From positions 61,411 to 125,410 of the forward strand of contig JAXGGA010002311.1 in assembly GCA_038373865.1 (NCBI GenBank): DNA of 64,000 nt, written 5' to 3'. Shown here piece after piece: positions 48,301 through 57,700 of this stretch (the first letter of the stretch is position 1; every line of letters starts with the position of its first letter). Both the position numbers and the translations under genes were made by a program. The notes beneath the pieces were generated by a model. The model was not told the DNA's origin. It saw only the letters and a list, made by a program, of their open reading frames with translations, and searched no databases. This DNA comes from Uloborus plumipes. Its lineage: Eukaryota > Arthropoda > Arachnida > Araneae > Uloboridae.

Positions 48301-49184
48301 ATTTGAAATGGTCTAGTGAAAATCATTTTGAAACATTTATAAAACTTCAAAATGCTACGTGTGCTTTCTGAATTGCCACTCGCAGCGACGTCAATGTAAC
48401 TTTGTGGTTACATATTCTGGTATCAGGAGCCACGTCCTAAATAAGCTGCATGTTTTCAATCAAGTGTTGTTCTTTGGATTATTGATATACCAAAGACCTC
48501 TTAATCTGATTGTATCTTGTTCCCCAGGCTTCCGAGCGAGAGATCATCTGGGTGATGCGCGCTGCCATCATCTGCGTCGGCATCCTGGCCACGGCCATGG
48601 CTCTGACCGTCAAGTCCATCTACGGCCTCTGGTACCTCTCGTCGGACCTGGTGTACGTGATGCTCTTCCCGCAGCTCGTGTGCGTCGTCTACTTCAAAAA
48701 GTTCTGCAACACGTACGGCTCCCTCACCGCCTACATCACGGGCTTCCTCCTGCGGTCGCTCGGCGGCGAGGAGATCGTCGGCCTCCCCGCGCTCATCAAG
48801 TACCCCTTCTACGACGAAGAGAGGGCAGAGCAGCTCTTCCCCTTCCGGACCCTGTCGATGCTGCTCAGTCTGGCCACCCTGATGGCCGTGTCCAGCGCCA
48901 GCAAGTACCTCTTCGAGGGGGGCTACATCCCGCCGCAGCTGGACGTCTTCCACTGCGTCGTCAACATCCCCGAGGACATCCTCAAGGTCCAGGAACCACA
49001 GGAAGGGGAGATGAGCGTGCTCAACGCGCACCTCTCCAAGACCTATCAGTCGGAGATGAACGGACGGGTCAACCCGGCTCTCACCCTCAGCAGCGACGAA
49101 GCGGATCTGTCCGACGCACCGCCAAAGGAGCTCCCGCCGCCTTACACCAGGAACGCCCCCTCCCAGAACACCACGAACTTTTGA
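29723..49184 (+). CDS. ChT: High-affinity choline transporter (SLC5A7/CHT1 family), whole gene, 8 coding exons
   Basis: Sodium- and chloride-dependent choline uptake carrier of cholinergic presynaptic terminals, the rate-limiting supplier of choline for acetylcholine synthesis. Coding exons 29723-29900, 33403-33510, 35756-35911, 40672-40820, 45395-45544, 47069-47198, 47503-47720 and 48528-49184 all have AG/GT borders and sum to 1746 nt, giving 581 residues; vertebrate and insect CHTs are of similar length (human about 580). Introns 1-3 and 6 are phase 1; 4, 5 and 7 are phase 0. Family landmarks seen: [16 protein letters not shown] (59-74), GYVTMLDPF (108-116), [11 protein letters not shown] (177-187), [15 protein letters not shown] (242-256), [17 protein letters not shown] segment with D341 (326-343), [12 protein letters not shown] (395-406). 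Multi-pass membrane protein, expected 13 helices. No stop or frameshift inside, so likely functional. The identification is secure; membership of arthropods rests on C-terminal blocks such as CVVNIPED and NGRVNPAL remembered from insect CHT. Confidence 0.97.
29971..32532. mobile_element. hAT-type element in CHT intron 1, host of a nested element
   Basis: Termini TAGGGATGTGCACCGATTAA and CGGTGCATCCCTG, flanked by perfect 8-bp duplications CTTTTGAA (29963-29970 and 32533-32540). Only about 115 bp on the left and 474 bp on the right belong to this element; the rest is the insertion at 30086-32058. No transposase ORF. The 8-bp duplication and CAGGGATG-type end fit hAT. Confidence 0.85.
30086..32058. 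mobile_element. Nested DNA transposon with 4-bp flanks and GTAACTTACGTTAC array
   Basis: Ends GGGCTATTCCA and TGGAATTGCCC form an inverted pair flanked by ATAT on each side (30082-30085, 32059-32062). Inside are GTAACTTACGTTAC at 30099, 30278, 30465 and 30480, and degenerate forms at 31493, 31519 and 31687. The 99-codon ORF at 30711-31010 has no recognisable domain. Class unknown; architecture resembles 20554-22170. Confidence 0.7.
32682..33000 (+). mobile_element. Mariner-type end without a partner
   Basis: TACAGGGTGTTCCGTTTTAA at 32681-32700 resembles the terminus of the mariner at 35979. No matching right end was found, so this is a truncated or solo copy; the right limit is arbitrary. 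Confidence 0.4.
33304..33377. repeat. AT dinucleotide microsatellite before CHT exon 2
   Basis: About 74 bases of uninterrupted TA repeats ending 25 bases upstream of the exon 2 border. Confidence 0.95.
33403..33510 (+). CDS. ChT: CHT coding exon 2 (residues 60-95)
   Basis: Encodes [20 protein letters not shown] followed by [17 protein letters not shown], the most conserved stretch of CHT proteins. Acceptor TTCTTACAG ends at 33402 and donor GTAAGC starts at 33511; phase 1 on both sides. NGT at 69-71 is an N-glycosylation sequon in sequence but lies in the conserved family core, so use is doubtful. A 74-bp AT dinucleotide tract ends 25 bases before the exon. Confidence 0.96.
33601..33888 (-). 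mobile_element. Retroposon (SINE or truncated LINE) with 14-bp target duplication
   Basis: Perfect direct repeats ACTTCGTCAAGAGT flank it at 33587-33600 and 33889-33902. On the reverse strand it ends in a CAAA-type tail (GTTTGAAACAAACAAACAAA). The body is much GC-richer than its surroundings. No box A/B or coding domain recognised, so SINE and 5'-truncated LINE are both possible. Confidence 0.8.
34148..34930 (+). repeat. Dispersed repeat family R, copy 3, split by a Helitron
   Basis: Left part 34148-34331 and right part 34719-34930 rejoin exactly in the GTAACTCTGAATAAAAGATA region seen uninterrupted in other copies. Confidence 0.75.
34332..34717 (+). mobile_element. Helitron-type element inside repeat R (intron 2)
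   Basis: Starts in an ATATATATAAATGGATGTATG stretch (limit approximate) and ends CGGGCAACGCCGGG hairpin then CTAG (34714-34717). Shares ATCAAACTTGGCACAGAGGT and CATAGGCGGG with the copy at 38937. Confidence 0.75.
35046..35219. mobile_element. hAT-type MITE, 174 bp, copy 1 (intron 2)
   Basis: Ends CAGGCCCGCCATTT and GAAATGACGTCCCTG, flanked by CTTAAATT / CTTAAACT (35038-35045, 35220-35227; 7 of 8 match). Carries two poly-C tracts. Same family as 46763-46935. Confidence 0.85.
35756..35911 (+). CDS. ChT: CHT coding exon 3 (residues 96-147)
   Basis: Encodes [20 protein letters not shown], then [18 protein letters not shown] and [15 protein letters not shown], matching the loop and helices that follow exon 2 in CHT homologues. 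The acceptor CACAG ends at 35755, with only a modest pyrimidine tract (TTCATCTCTTG) before it; the donor GTAAAG starts at 35912. Both borders are phase 1. GC content is moderate and codon choice is mixed, unlike exon 8. Confidence 0.95.
35979..37610 (+). mobile_element. Mariner-like transposon with about 235-bp inverted repeats (intron 3)
   Basis: Begins CAGGGTGTTCCGTAACAAAT and ends TTTGTTACTGAACACCCTG, flanked by TA (35977-35978, 37611-37612). The inverted arms reach to about 36214 and from about 37377. Contains a decayed transposase (36506-37280). Length 1632 bp. Confidence 0.9.
36506..37280 (+). pseudogene. Broken mariner-like transposase (DUF4817-type N-terminus)
   Basis: From ATG 36572 the frame reads [20 protein letters not shown], then a helix-turn-helix DNA-binding region (about 36572-36900) of the type found at the start of arthropod mariner-like transposases (DUF4817). 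Just after 36900 the middle of the protein is missing: the text jumps to the region around the second catalytic aspartate, [19 protein letters not shown], in another frame, then [16 protein letters not shown], then a further shift to the C-terminal part ending at 37280. The first catalytic aspartate region is deleted and at least two frame changes are present, so it cannot encode an active transposase. Confidence 0.85.
38177..38617. mobile_element. ACTGTAAAA-repeat MITE, copy 4 (intron 3)
   Basis: TACACTGTAAAAAATGAATG at the left, TTCATATTTGCAGAGTA at the right. Longest internal array of the family, with repeated ACTGTAAAATTG / AATTTTACAGTAATAA units of about 30 bp. Confidence 0.8.
38937..39796 (+). 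mobile_element. Helitron-type element, 860 bp (intron 3)
   Basis: Begins TCTATATCTATAAAAATGAG and ends with hairpin CCCGG-GCAACG-CCGGG and CTAG (39793-39796), between A and T. Shares its first 150 bases with 34332. No coding capacity. Confidence 0.85.
40672..40820 (+). CDS. ChT: CHT coding exon 4 (residues 148-197)
   Basis: Encodes [19 protein letters not shown], then [20 protein letters not shown] and [23 protein letters not shown] is a hallmark of the sodium:solute symporter (SLC5) fold as used in CHT. NNT at 159-161 forms NTS at 160-162, a sequon in a predicted loop. Acceptor TTTTGTTTTAG ends at 40671; donor GTAAGA starts at 40821; phase 1 in, phase 0 out. Confidence 0.95.
41075..44045. 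mobile_element. MITE with CACTGTTAAAACTAC ends, holding a fold-back element (intron 4)
   Basis: CACTGTTAAAACTAC at 41075 and its complement GTAGTTTTAACAGTG at 44031-44045. Both ends carry GGCACC / GGGTGCC-rich text (41100-41275 and 43865-44030). The interval includes the fold-back at 42056-43619. Target duplication unclear. Confidence 0.6.
42056..43619. mobile_element. Tc1-type fold-back element, 1564 bp (intron 4)
   Basis: Ends CACTAGGTGGCCAAAAGTAT and TTTTGGCCACCTAGTG, flanked by TA (42054-42055, 43620-43621). The inverted arms are about 680 bp each (to about 42740 and from about 42935) and near identical. A 195-bp centre contains GTAGGTGGTCAAAAGTATCC at 42852, a second, internal copy of the terminus. 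No transposase. Confidence 0.9.
45395..45544 (+). CDS. ChT: CHT coding exon 5 (residues 198-247)
   Basis: Encodes [20 protein letters not shown], a variable extracellular-type segment ([16 protein letters not shown]), then [14 protein letters not shown], which matches the conserved helix ending in GGIPWQ of CHT. Acceptor TTTCCTTTTCCAG ends at 45394; donor GTAACA starts at 45545. Phase 0 at both borders. Confidence 0.95.
45600..46762. other. Intron 5 body
   Basis: AT-rich with a block (45850-46290) of CGCCA/GGCGA and GTGGCCA words that looks like a decayed repeat. Class not assigned and no coding sequence supported. Confidence 0.35.
46763..46935. mobile_element. hAT-type MITE, 173 bp, copy 2 (intron 5)
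   Basis: Ends CAGGCCCGTCATTT and GAAATGATGGGCCTG. Flanks TCTATGAA / ACTATGAG agree at 6 of 8 positions, as expected for an old 8-bp duplication. Two poly-C runs as in the copy at 35046. Confidence 0.85.
47069..47198 (+). CDS. ChT: CHT coding exon 6 (residues 248-290)
   Basis: Encodes [20 protein letters not shown], then [20 protein letters not shown] and [12 protein letters not shown] continues the GGIPWQ motif of exon 5, as in all CHT proteins. Acceptor CCTTACAG ends at 47068; donor GTAGAG starts at 47199, so the exon leaves in phase 1. Confidence 0.95.
47503..47720 (+). CDS. ChT: CHT coding exon 7 (residues 291-363)
   Basis: Encodes [20 protein letters not shown], then [40 protein letters not shown] and [16 protein letters not shown] (293-295) is a likely N-glycosylation site in the large extracellular loop. 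The segment with D341 (SSSDSS) is strongly conserved and belongs to the predicted sodium/choline translocation core. The acceptor TTCTTCCTCCAG follows directly on a TA dinucleotide tract (about 47475-47491). Donor GTAAGT starts at 47721, phase 0. Confidence 0.96.
47919..48209 (-). mobile_element. tRNA-derived SINE with 14-bp target duplication (intron 7)
   Basis: Direct repeats TGTGAGACGTAGCA at 47905-47918 and 48210-48223. The reverse strand begins with a tRNA-like head GGGCTGTGGTGGCCCGATCG carrying an A box (TGGCCCGATCGGTAAGG) and a B box (GAGTTCGATCC). The anticodon-loop-like CTCGTAA is present. The body ends near 47919 without a clear poly-A tail. A related copy lies at 60903-61168. Confidence 0.85.
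48528..49184 (+). CDS. ChT: CHT terminal coding exon 8 (residues 364-581, stop TGA)
   Basis: Largest exon, 218 codons plus TGA. It encodes [39 protein letters not shown], the [10 protein letters not shown] block, [43 protein letters not shown] and a cytoplasmic tail. The tail has CVVNIPEDI (about 506-514), NGRVNPAL (541-548), an acidic [12 protein letters not shown] run and PPPY (566-569). Codons are overwhelmingly G- or C-ended here, unlike exons 1-7, which also leaves long non-coding frames open on both strands. Acceptor TTGTTCCCCAG ends at 48527. The family reading is certain; roles of tail motifs are inferred. Confidence 0.97.
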   Translation, partial: ASEREIIWVMRAAIICVGILATAMALTVKSIYGLWYLSSDLVYVMLFPQLVCVVYFKKFCNTYGSLTAYITGFLLRSLGGEEIVGLPALIKYPFYDEERAEQLFPFRTLSMLLSLATLMAVSSASKYLFEGGYIPPQLDVFHCVVNIPEDILKVQEPQEGEMSVLNAHLSKTYQSEMNGRVNPALTLSSDEADLSDAPPKELPPPYTRNAPSQNTTNF

Positions 49185-49507
49185 GGCACTCCGGAAAGCG
49201 AAGCTGCTCTCAGCTTCCGTGGTTTTGGCAGCACTTTGTTCGATCCTGGCATTTGTTTTAATCTTTTAACCAAAGCAGTCTCGCATATGGGTCTCACTAT
49301 GGCTCTGATAATACAGAACGGATTAAATGATTAATGAAAACAAGAACGGTTTGTGTATCAATCGACGACAGACGATTAATAGACTAACCAATGGACAAAG
49401 GATAAGATAACTCCTTTTGTTTGAACAGGGGTGGGTAAAGAAAATCCCTTTTAGAAAGAGCGTTTATAGTTATACAGCTGGCTCTTCAAAACCTTCAAAA
49501 TGCATGA

Positions 49508-49513
49508 AATAAA
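49508..49513 (+). terminator. Proximal polyadenylation signal AATAAA
   Basis: First AATAAA after the CHT stop, 324 bases downstream, in an AT-rich context. A second lies at 49673-49678. Confidence 0.4.
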
Positions 49514-49672
49514 ATATTCTACCGAATTAATAGGAATTAAAATTTAATTACAGTTTAGTTTAGTTACTCTTGCATTTTCAATGCGAATTCAACTCGGAGA
49601 AACTTTAAGCTACCCTTTGTTTCAATCACTTTACTTTTTTTTTTTTTTTTGCTGAAGCATGGCAAGGAACCA

Positions 49673-49678
49673 AATAAA
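49673..49678 (+). terminator. Polyadenylation signal AATAAA
   Basis: AATAAA about 490 bases after the CHT stop, followed within 30-50 bases by T- and GT-containing sequence (TATTCTGATGTTTCGCTTG). A plausible short-form 3' end. Confidence 0.45.
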
Positions 49679-49999
49679 GTGTTAAGTATCAGAACAACTT
49701 ATTCTGATGTTTCGCTTGTAAAACTACAGCAACATCGAAAGCGCAATGTGTGTGGGTACTTTGGATGTCAACAGTGACGATGAACTAAAAAATAGCTAAC
49801 TGCGATTAAAATGATATATGCAGGAAACTCTAACATTTGACTGATTGATTTCCGGTCATTTTCTTGCCTTGTTATTCCAAATTTTACTCTAATTTTCTGA
49901 CAAAAGCATGAAGGTATCCGTTTTTCGCAAATTGTTAATGGTAGTCATGGGAAGATTGTTTTTTTGCTTTAACATCATCTGTGTATTCAACACCATCAA

Positions 50000-52900
50000 G
50001 TGTTGAATAATCCCTTATTTGAAATACGAGATCAATGATTCGCCACCTACCATTTTTATGAATACTTTCAGAATTTATTTTTACTGATGTCACCTACTGT
50101 TCTAACAGTGCTGCTGATTCTGGAATTCAATTGAATCAAAGTGCTGCCAAACTATCAAAAATGTGTAGTACGAGATGACCCAGCAAAATTTATCTTTGAC
50201 CCATATTAACTAGAGCTTGAATGGCAACACTCATGAAATTAAAATGATACATATCACTTTAGATATATAATATATTGTTTTAGATACCTGTTGTTTATTG
50301 TTGATCTTTGACACTGAATTTGAAAAGTTATATGTATAGAAAATGCAGTATATATACAAAGTGAAAAACATATCATATTTAACTTTTTAAAACATCATTT
50401 ACTGATGCATATTTTTTTCAATTAGCGAAAGTAAATAGAAATGTTCTTTAACTGCATTAGATGTATTTCTATGTTTTCAAATGAGGACACAAATGTATGT
50501 TCGGTTGCTGAATTTGAAGAAAAGAGCCCATAAATAAATAATTCACAAGAAGATTTTATTGTAATTTTATAAGGAAAGTTTATTTAAATGTAAACGATTA
50601 GCAACTGCTACCGCAGACTTTTTATATTGCTAAGTTTATGTAACAAAGCTATCTAATTGGACAAAGTAAACTAATACGTACTTTGTAGTATTATAATTTC
50701 TAGATTTTGTTAAATTTAATTCAGTTCTGTTAGTTCTAGACTTTAATTTTTCATTTTATGAAATAATACATTTGTTTACCTAACCCTTACTTAATTCAAA
50801 TTTATGAAACATTAAAACTAAGTGCTTTAAAGTTTTCATTTGCGAAGAAACTTTTTTGAGGTAAAGTTTTAAGGCTTTAAAATTCCTGTTGTTAAAAATA
50901 TTGTTGTTGATTTAGCAAGAAACACAAATAAAATTTTTAACATCACAGAATGTCTAAAAAATCTTGCAATGTAACAAAACTTTGCTTCTGTCCAAATAGA
51001 TAATTTGCCAATAATTCTCGATTTCTAATATTTAATTAACTCTTGAACGAGTCTACTTTAAAGACTATTTCAGAAATATAATTTAGTTTGCGGGTAATAT
51101 GTATAGAAATTGTGTTATCATAAATTGTCTTAATGAGTTTAGCCGAATACTTGCTCTTTATAATTCAAATTATTTGCTGCGTCGATAGCAACATCAACAG
51201 AACTGGTTCAATTTTGGTCAACGTTCGTAAGAAATAACTTATAGGACTTTTATTTTAGTTTTGTATGCTAAGAGATTCGAGCAGGTGCGAAAAAGGAAGT
51301 TAGGATAAGAACTAATAGAACATTAAGCTTTCTAACCAAAATTTTAGTGAGAGTAACACACAAAAACAGTTTATTAATATAATTCTCTAAAATGTGTAAT
51401 ATCATTCAAGCAAATATTCTACTATCAAACTTTAGGTTAAAATATTCCAATGAGAGAAATGTTCAAAATTTTTTAAAAATATTTGTAGAAGATGATGTAT
51501 TATGAAAAGTTTGAAAATAAAAGATGTTGCCCGTAAAAATCATAAAACTACTCAAAAAAAGGAGAAACAACTTATCAATAAAGAGCTAATAAAATATCCA
51601 AAGAAAAAGGATATACAAATAAAACATTACTTAAGTTAATTTTTAAAAAATAGAAACTTTTCAATAAAACTTCTGATTCCTCATAGAAAAATTATATCAA
51701 TAAATCCAAGCTATCCGTAAGATTCTATAAAGACAACAGCGATAAATTAATAAATTTAAAAAACGCATGAATACTTTATTAGTTGAATTATGTCAAAACG
51801 ATCGCAAAGAAAAAGAAAAACATAGTAAGCATTAGTTTTAATGAAACTAAAAAAAAAATCGATGAAACAGACATAAATATGTAATAAATGGGAGTCAAGC
51901 CTGATATTCAAAGATGCAGTGAAAACCCTTAGAAACCTATGCCTTTTTTTAGACTGCTCAACTCAGTAATATAATGGAGCTCAAAACTTACAAGGAATTA
52001 TTTGCAAAACAAAGTGTTCGTAAACTCGAAAAAGTGAACTATATGTCCGATACAATGCTGCAGTAAAAAAAATGTGAAATGGAATTATGTTGCTATCGAT
52101 AGCAAAAAATAATTTGGTGAAATGCTATCTTAAAACACTTCCCAAGATGTAAAAATATGTCACACAAAAACTTATTTTCCTATTATAATACATTCGTACA
52201 AAAATCATAGATTTTTTTTTTCAAGGTAGTATCAGTGAACGTTCTTTAAAAAAAAAAAAGACAAGTATAGCTAGTTTAAAGAATGTTTTATAACCGTATT
52301 TTCCTTTTAATAATATACTATTATTGCCTACATAGTTTTAGAATACTATACTGAATTTACATTCAGGCTAACATATCAGCTACCACAAGAAAACCTTAAA
52401 AGAACCTGCTTCAAAAAGGGAAACATATCATTCTTGTGGTAACCACGTAGTATGTAGCAGAAATGCTGAGATATTTTGTGAAATTTAATGGTGTGTTTGT
52501 CAGAAAATTGTTTTTGCTCTTTTAACTATCTTTTGCATTTAAATGAGAAAGAAATTGAAAGAATTTTCTACAAGGTATTTATCCATTGCATGCATTGCAA
52601 AAGGTTTTACTGTAATTGTTGAATGTTTCATAAGGATTTAAAGATAGCAAGTAAATTTGTTTTTTGTGTGTGTATGACAAAATTTGCTTTTGACAGTTGA
52701 TTTACTTCACTTTAATCAACAATGATTCTATTGCAGTTGAAAATTACTTAACAAGGGAATTTGTTTGAAATTATACGTACTGAAATTGATATCTGCAACT
52801 ATGCTGTTTGTGACAAGAGTTTGCCAACAGGTTAATATCAATCAATATAATTTCAGAGTCAAATAACTTAGTTTTAAACGAACCTATAACCCAAGCTCAT

Positions 52901-54501
52901 TTTTGGGCAGTTTATTTAAGCTCATGACTACAAGCTATAATTATGATGTTTTTGAACCAGAAGCAACGTCAACAAAAAAAAAAAAAAAATCCCGTCCCAG
53001 TTTTTGCGCCTGCGCATTGTTTGCGCATGACTAGAATTTTCAAAGCAGTGCGCAAGCACAAAACCTGGCAGATGGAATAATGTCATTATTGCTTCTATAA
53101 GACAGCTTGTCTATGAATGTTTGGCTAGACATGAAGCATATATATTTATATTGGACTTCAATAAAGTTGGTTTATCGAACCCATCAGTCATTTCCTTGCC
53201 CATGTAGTAATTGATTTACTGAGTACTAATAAGTAAATTAATTTAAAATCTGAATAACTGATTGAATAATTAAAATTGCTCTTATTATTTCAAAAACTAT
53301 CAGCATATTCTGATGAAACCGCAGCTGTTTAAGAGTTAGTTATGAAAAATGAATACAATGAAGTAATAGTCATATCAAGCGTATAAGTTAGTATGCAGTG
53401 ATACGTATAATTATCATTTTGTGGGCAGAAAAACAGCTGATAAATATCTTTGTCTTTTGAGAACCTATACTAACCCAAGAAGGGTGTCATTGAGATATTT
53501 TTACTTTCATCCTTTATCTCATGTATAGCGTAAGTATGCATGACACATTGTAATCGATCTGATATTTTAAGCTTTAATTTTCTTTCTCCTTTGTCATTTA
53601 AAAGTTTTTAAATGAGCATTTATATATGTCCCTCCATTTTGATATCCTTGTGGAAAAAGTAAACTTGGTGAAGTGGCTTGAAAGTGTGATGCAGCGACGC
53701 AGAAATTGAGCAGCAGCTCAATTTTAACAAACGCTTTATAAAAATGTATGAAATGTTTTATGTTTAAATAATTTATCAGTAACTTTAAAGTGGATAATTA
53801 GCAATTAATTTTCATTTCATGCCGAAAATTTGCGAAATAAAGAATTAGCTTTTTATTTTATTTATTTTTCATTTATTTATTTATTTATTTATTAGGTTTT
53901 GACAGCAACGAAGTCAAAATAAATACAAAGTAGAAAAGCAGTCTGAAACAATAAACTACACTATTTTTATTTAAAGTAATACGGTTATAATCACTTGGAT
54001 TTCGTTTACCCTTGATATAAAGAAGAAAACTTTTTAAAATAGTGTCGCTGAGTCACTTAGTTGTTAACTTTAAAGAGTTTCAAATTCAATCAAAAGAATA
54101 AAGATTGTTCTTTCCCTGGCAGAGCCTTTTCCCAAAAAGAAATCAACATATCATTTGCCAGTGGAAACATTCCTCTTGATATGATGGGTATGTGTTTTAC
54201 TAACTTGTTAGAGTTGTCTAAGTGTACATTTGTCCTTTGTGATAGTGTGAAAATACGTGCCTATTGAGTTATTTCTCTAAATGTGTCGAGTAACGTGAAT
54301 TTTACTGTTGAAAGATTTTTAAAGCGTCAATTGTTCCTTTAAGCGATGTTGGTTGTAAATTCTTGTTTGTTACTTGATAAGATATTTATTAACATGAAAC
54401 TTTATAACATTTATGTATACTATTTTACCCTACAGTTAGTATGTACGAGGTGCTTTCGCTTCAACAGATATTTAAAAAGAGTTTGAATGTTTGTGAGGTT
54501 A
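50000..54501. other. Transposon-poor AT-rich sequence downstream of CHT
   Basis: No gene, RNA or intact transposon. A short inverted pair around 52997-53069 (CCAGTTTTTGCGCCTGCGCA and TGCGCAAGCACAAAACCTGG) and an ATTT tract at 53850-53895 are the only structures seen. Confidence 0.45.
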
Positions 54502-54726
54502 GGGGCCGTCCACAAAAAATATCACGCTTTGACAATTCGTGAAATTGTGAGTGTGTAATGAGGAGAAGGGGGGGAGAGTGACAATAAATGTGACATCACA
54601 CATTTTTTACAACAGTATGTTTATGGAAAATATGTGACATGTGAAGGAAAAGGTGAAGTGTGGCACTTTGTGGCAAAGTGGAATAAAAATTTTAGAAAAA
54701 GTGTGACATCTATTTTGGACAGCTCC
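54502..54726. mobile_element. MITE with GGGGCCGTCC ends, 225 bp
   Basis: GGGGCCGTCCACAAA at the left and TTTGGACAGCTCC at the right, bordered by TTA / TTAA. Possibly a TTAA-target element; superfamily not certain. Confidence 0.6.
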
Positions 54727-57700
54727 TTAAAAAAGTAGCCATTAGCTTTGTTTAATTTGAAATATTTTTATCAATATTCTATTGCATCGTCTGTATTTCT
54801 CAAGTAGTGTTTTAAAAGGTACAGGATAATTTGCAAAGCCTTTTATATTCTGAATGTTAAAGGCAATGTTACGTTTCGAAGCAAATAGATTATCACTATA
54901 CCCCTACATCTAAAACACGAATAATTTAATAACAAATGTCTTAACATACTTTTATTTCGAAAAGTAAACGGCAATAGGACATTTAAAATTTTTCTTTACT
55001 CGTTATAAGGGAGATGAATATCACCATAATTATTATATTAGAAAGTTGTACTTAAATCTTGCATTTGTAAACATTACGAGATACAACTTAAAAAAAAAAC
55101 ACTTGAGGAACAATTTAATACTTAATTTTATAGAATCTTTTTTTTTCAAGCAAATGTACCATGTAAAGATTTGTATAGAAAAGGAAATATTGGTATGTTT
55201 TTAATTTATGTTGTTAATGATTTATTTACATGAAATGAAATGTTTATTTATTTATTTTGTACTGTAACTTTTGTACTGCTTCATGTTCATTTTTACTTTC
55301 ATTTATGTCTTTCCACTGCCAAATCATATTGTATTGTCAAAACGGTTTTCGTTTTAGTTCATATTGTCTTTGATTTTTATAAAATGCTATATATGTATGT
55401 TTAAATTTATCTTTTGTAAACATGTACTTTTTTCTTATTTATTTGTTTTAAAAACCTGTTATTGTTTTTATGAATGCTGCTAAGTACACTTTAGGGCTCA
55501 GCGTATGTAGAAAAAAAAGTTTATTTTCTTTCATTTATTCTCTTTTTTCTCTAATGAACTGAAGTTAGAAGACTTTAAAGTTTTGAATGTTGGCCATATA
55601 AAAGAAACAACAATATTTAGAAAGTGGTCTCTTGTTTTATTTGCCATTAACCAATTTAGAATTTGAAGGAACCCATTTACTACAAACCTTATTATATAAT
55701 GAGAGTGATTTGTTTAAATTACTATTACTGTATTAATCGATCAATTCTAGTTTTCTGGCGAGAAAATAGTAGTTATTTATGCCCATGTATATGTTTGTTA
55801 AAGTTGATGTTCTGCATGATTAATTTCAGCCGTGGTGTTTGTTAAATATGAATTTTATGATTAGCTCTTGTTGTGTTAACTGCGATTTGAGAAATATATT
55901 TAAAATATATCGATACATTCAGATGTTATAAAAAGGGTTCCATTGTACTTGATGTAGTTTTCTGAATAAAACAAATTAAAAATAATTAGATGGAATTATC
56001 ATAGGAAATCCAAAGAATTAATCAATTTAAAAGGCCAAATGTTTGAATTTTAAAAAGTAAATATTCTATAAATTTACAGAAACTTTTATATTATGGGTAT
56101 AATCAAGTGGTGATATATATATGATACATTTAAACGTAGTCAATTCATTTACTTATTGAAAAGAGCTTATAGCACTTTACGCTATTATAAATGACAAACT
56201 GAATGCCTTATCAAAAAGCATATCATTTGTGTCAGTATCCATATTTGTATTGTTAAAGTGTGAAATAACATATCAGCGATTAAAACGAAATCAACATATC
56301 ATGTTCGATTTGCATATCAAGAGGAAGATAAAAATGTTTTTCATATGTGATTCTATTTGTAGTACTCGTTGGTTATTGTTGATGAAAGGAATTTTGCATC
56401 CTATATTTTGTGGTGCTTTTGCTGCTTTCTAAGCGTTGCTCTAAACTGATCTAAGAGATTTGTTAGTTTGTCTTTAATCTAGCTGCTCTTTCTCGATAAA
56501 AATATGCGCTGTATTTTAAAGTTCTGCCCTGAAGATTTATAAAATTTTATGCAGCACCAATAATGTTTTCTAAATTCTCATCATTTATAGATTCAAATTA
56601 ATTTTGAAGTAAATATATTCAGAAATACAGATTAATAGTTTCTTCAGTGTCAAAAGTACATTAACGGGTTCAACGCGTTGTTGTTAAACCTTAGCAATCT
56701 TGCACAAATGAAAGTTTTGATGGAAATCAATGAAGGTTCTCCGTGAAATATACAGGTAAATTACTAAGTGTAACACTTCAAAGAAATATTCCTGTTCAGT
56801 TTCGGCCCCTTTAAAAGATGTAAGATCTAATACAGATCTAAATAGGTAAGCTTCATTCTGTTTTCTTGTACTTCAAAAAATTTATGAACTTAATTGGTGA
56901 TTAAAAAGATGCGTTTTTCTCCATTTTAAATTAAATTTCAGAATACAAATTATTTTTACAAAAGTTTACACGTGTGTCAAAAGCTTATAATTTTAAACTG
57001 AACAATTTTATTTGTTGAAAAATCGTCTTGGTTTCTTAAAATGCAAGGTAAAGTTTTCTTATAAATATAATTTCATTTAGAATTTTGAAAACATAAGAAA
57101 GAGTAAAAATACTATAAATTAAAAATTAGATTCGGGATATATTTTGTTTTCTTTTATTCTGAAAATCTAGTCGCCTCTTTATTTGTCCTACCTAGTTTAT
57201 TTTCAACCCCATCGTAATTCTTTATTATAGCAAAAGACATTTCCAAACTACTGGAAGAAGATGTAATTTTTTTTTTCTTTTTTTTCTTTTTAAGAAAACT
57301 ACAACTATTTGATGCTAATGATGCCTTGTTTCCTTTTTTGGACACATTCACACTCTTTCTGAAGATTTTTGTCACGTTGTACGGGTATCCAGTGTCATTC
57401 TATTTGTAGCTTTTTCGCTTTCATTTCAAGTTCTTAGTTTATAATACAAAGGCGTTCTTTCCTCGTTTATTTTATTCTGTTTATTTATGATTAATTTTTT
57501 TTCACTTTCGCTTGCCCTTCTACAGATGGGATTTCGTCTTCACAAACTAAGAAGACAAATTAATAAATCTCGAAAATAATTTCCAAAATATTTAGAAAAC
57601 CTATGTGCTTTACTTTGTCGTTCTACGTATTCCTGCTACCGTAATTAAGCAGTGCAGAAAGTGGTTTTAGAAAATAAAAATAAGCCTTGTCATAAAAGTT

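Noticed and set aside
48501..49031. 176-codon reverse-strand frame over exon 8
   Set aside because: Antisense shadow caused by high GC3; composition mirrors the transporter codons.
48359..49261. 300-codon open frame overlapping CHT exon 8
   Set aside because: Out-of-frame reading of the GC-rich exon; Arg/Pro/His-rich text with no family resemblance, while the overlapping frame is the conserved transporter.
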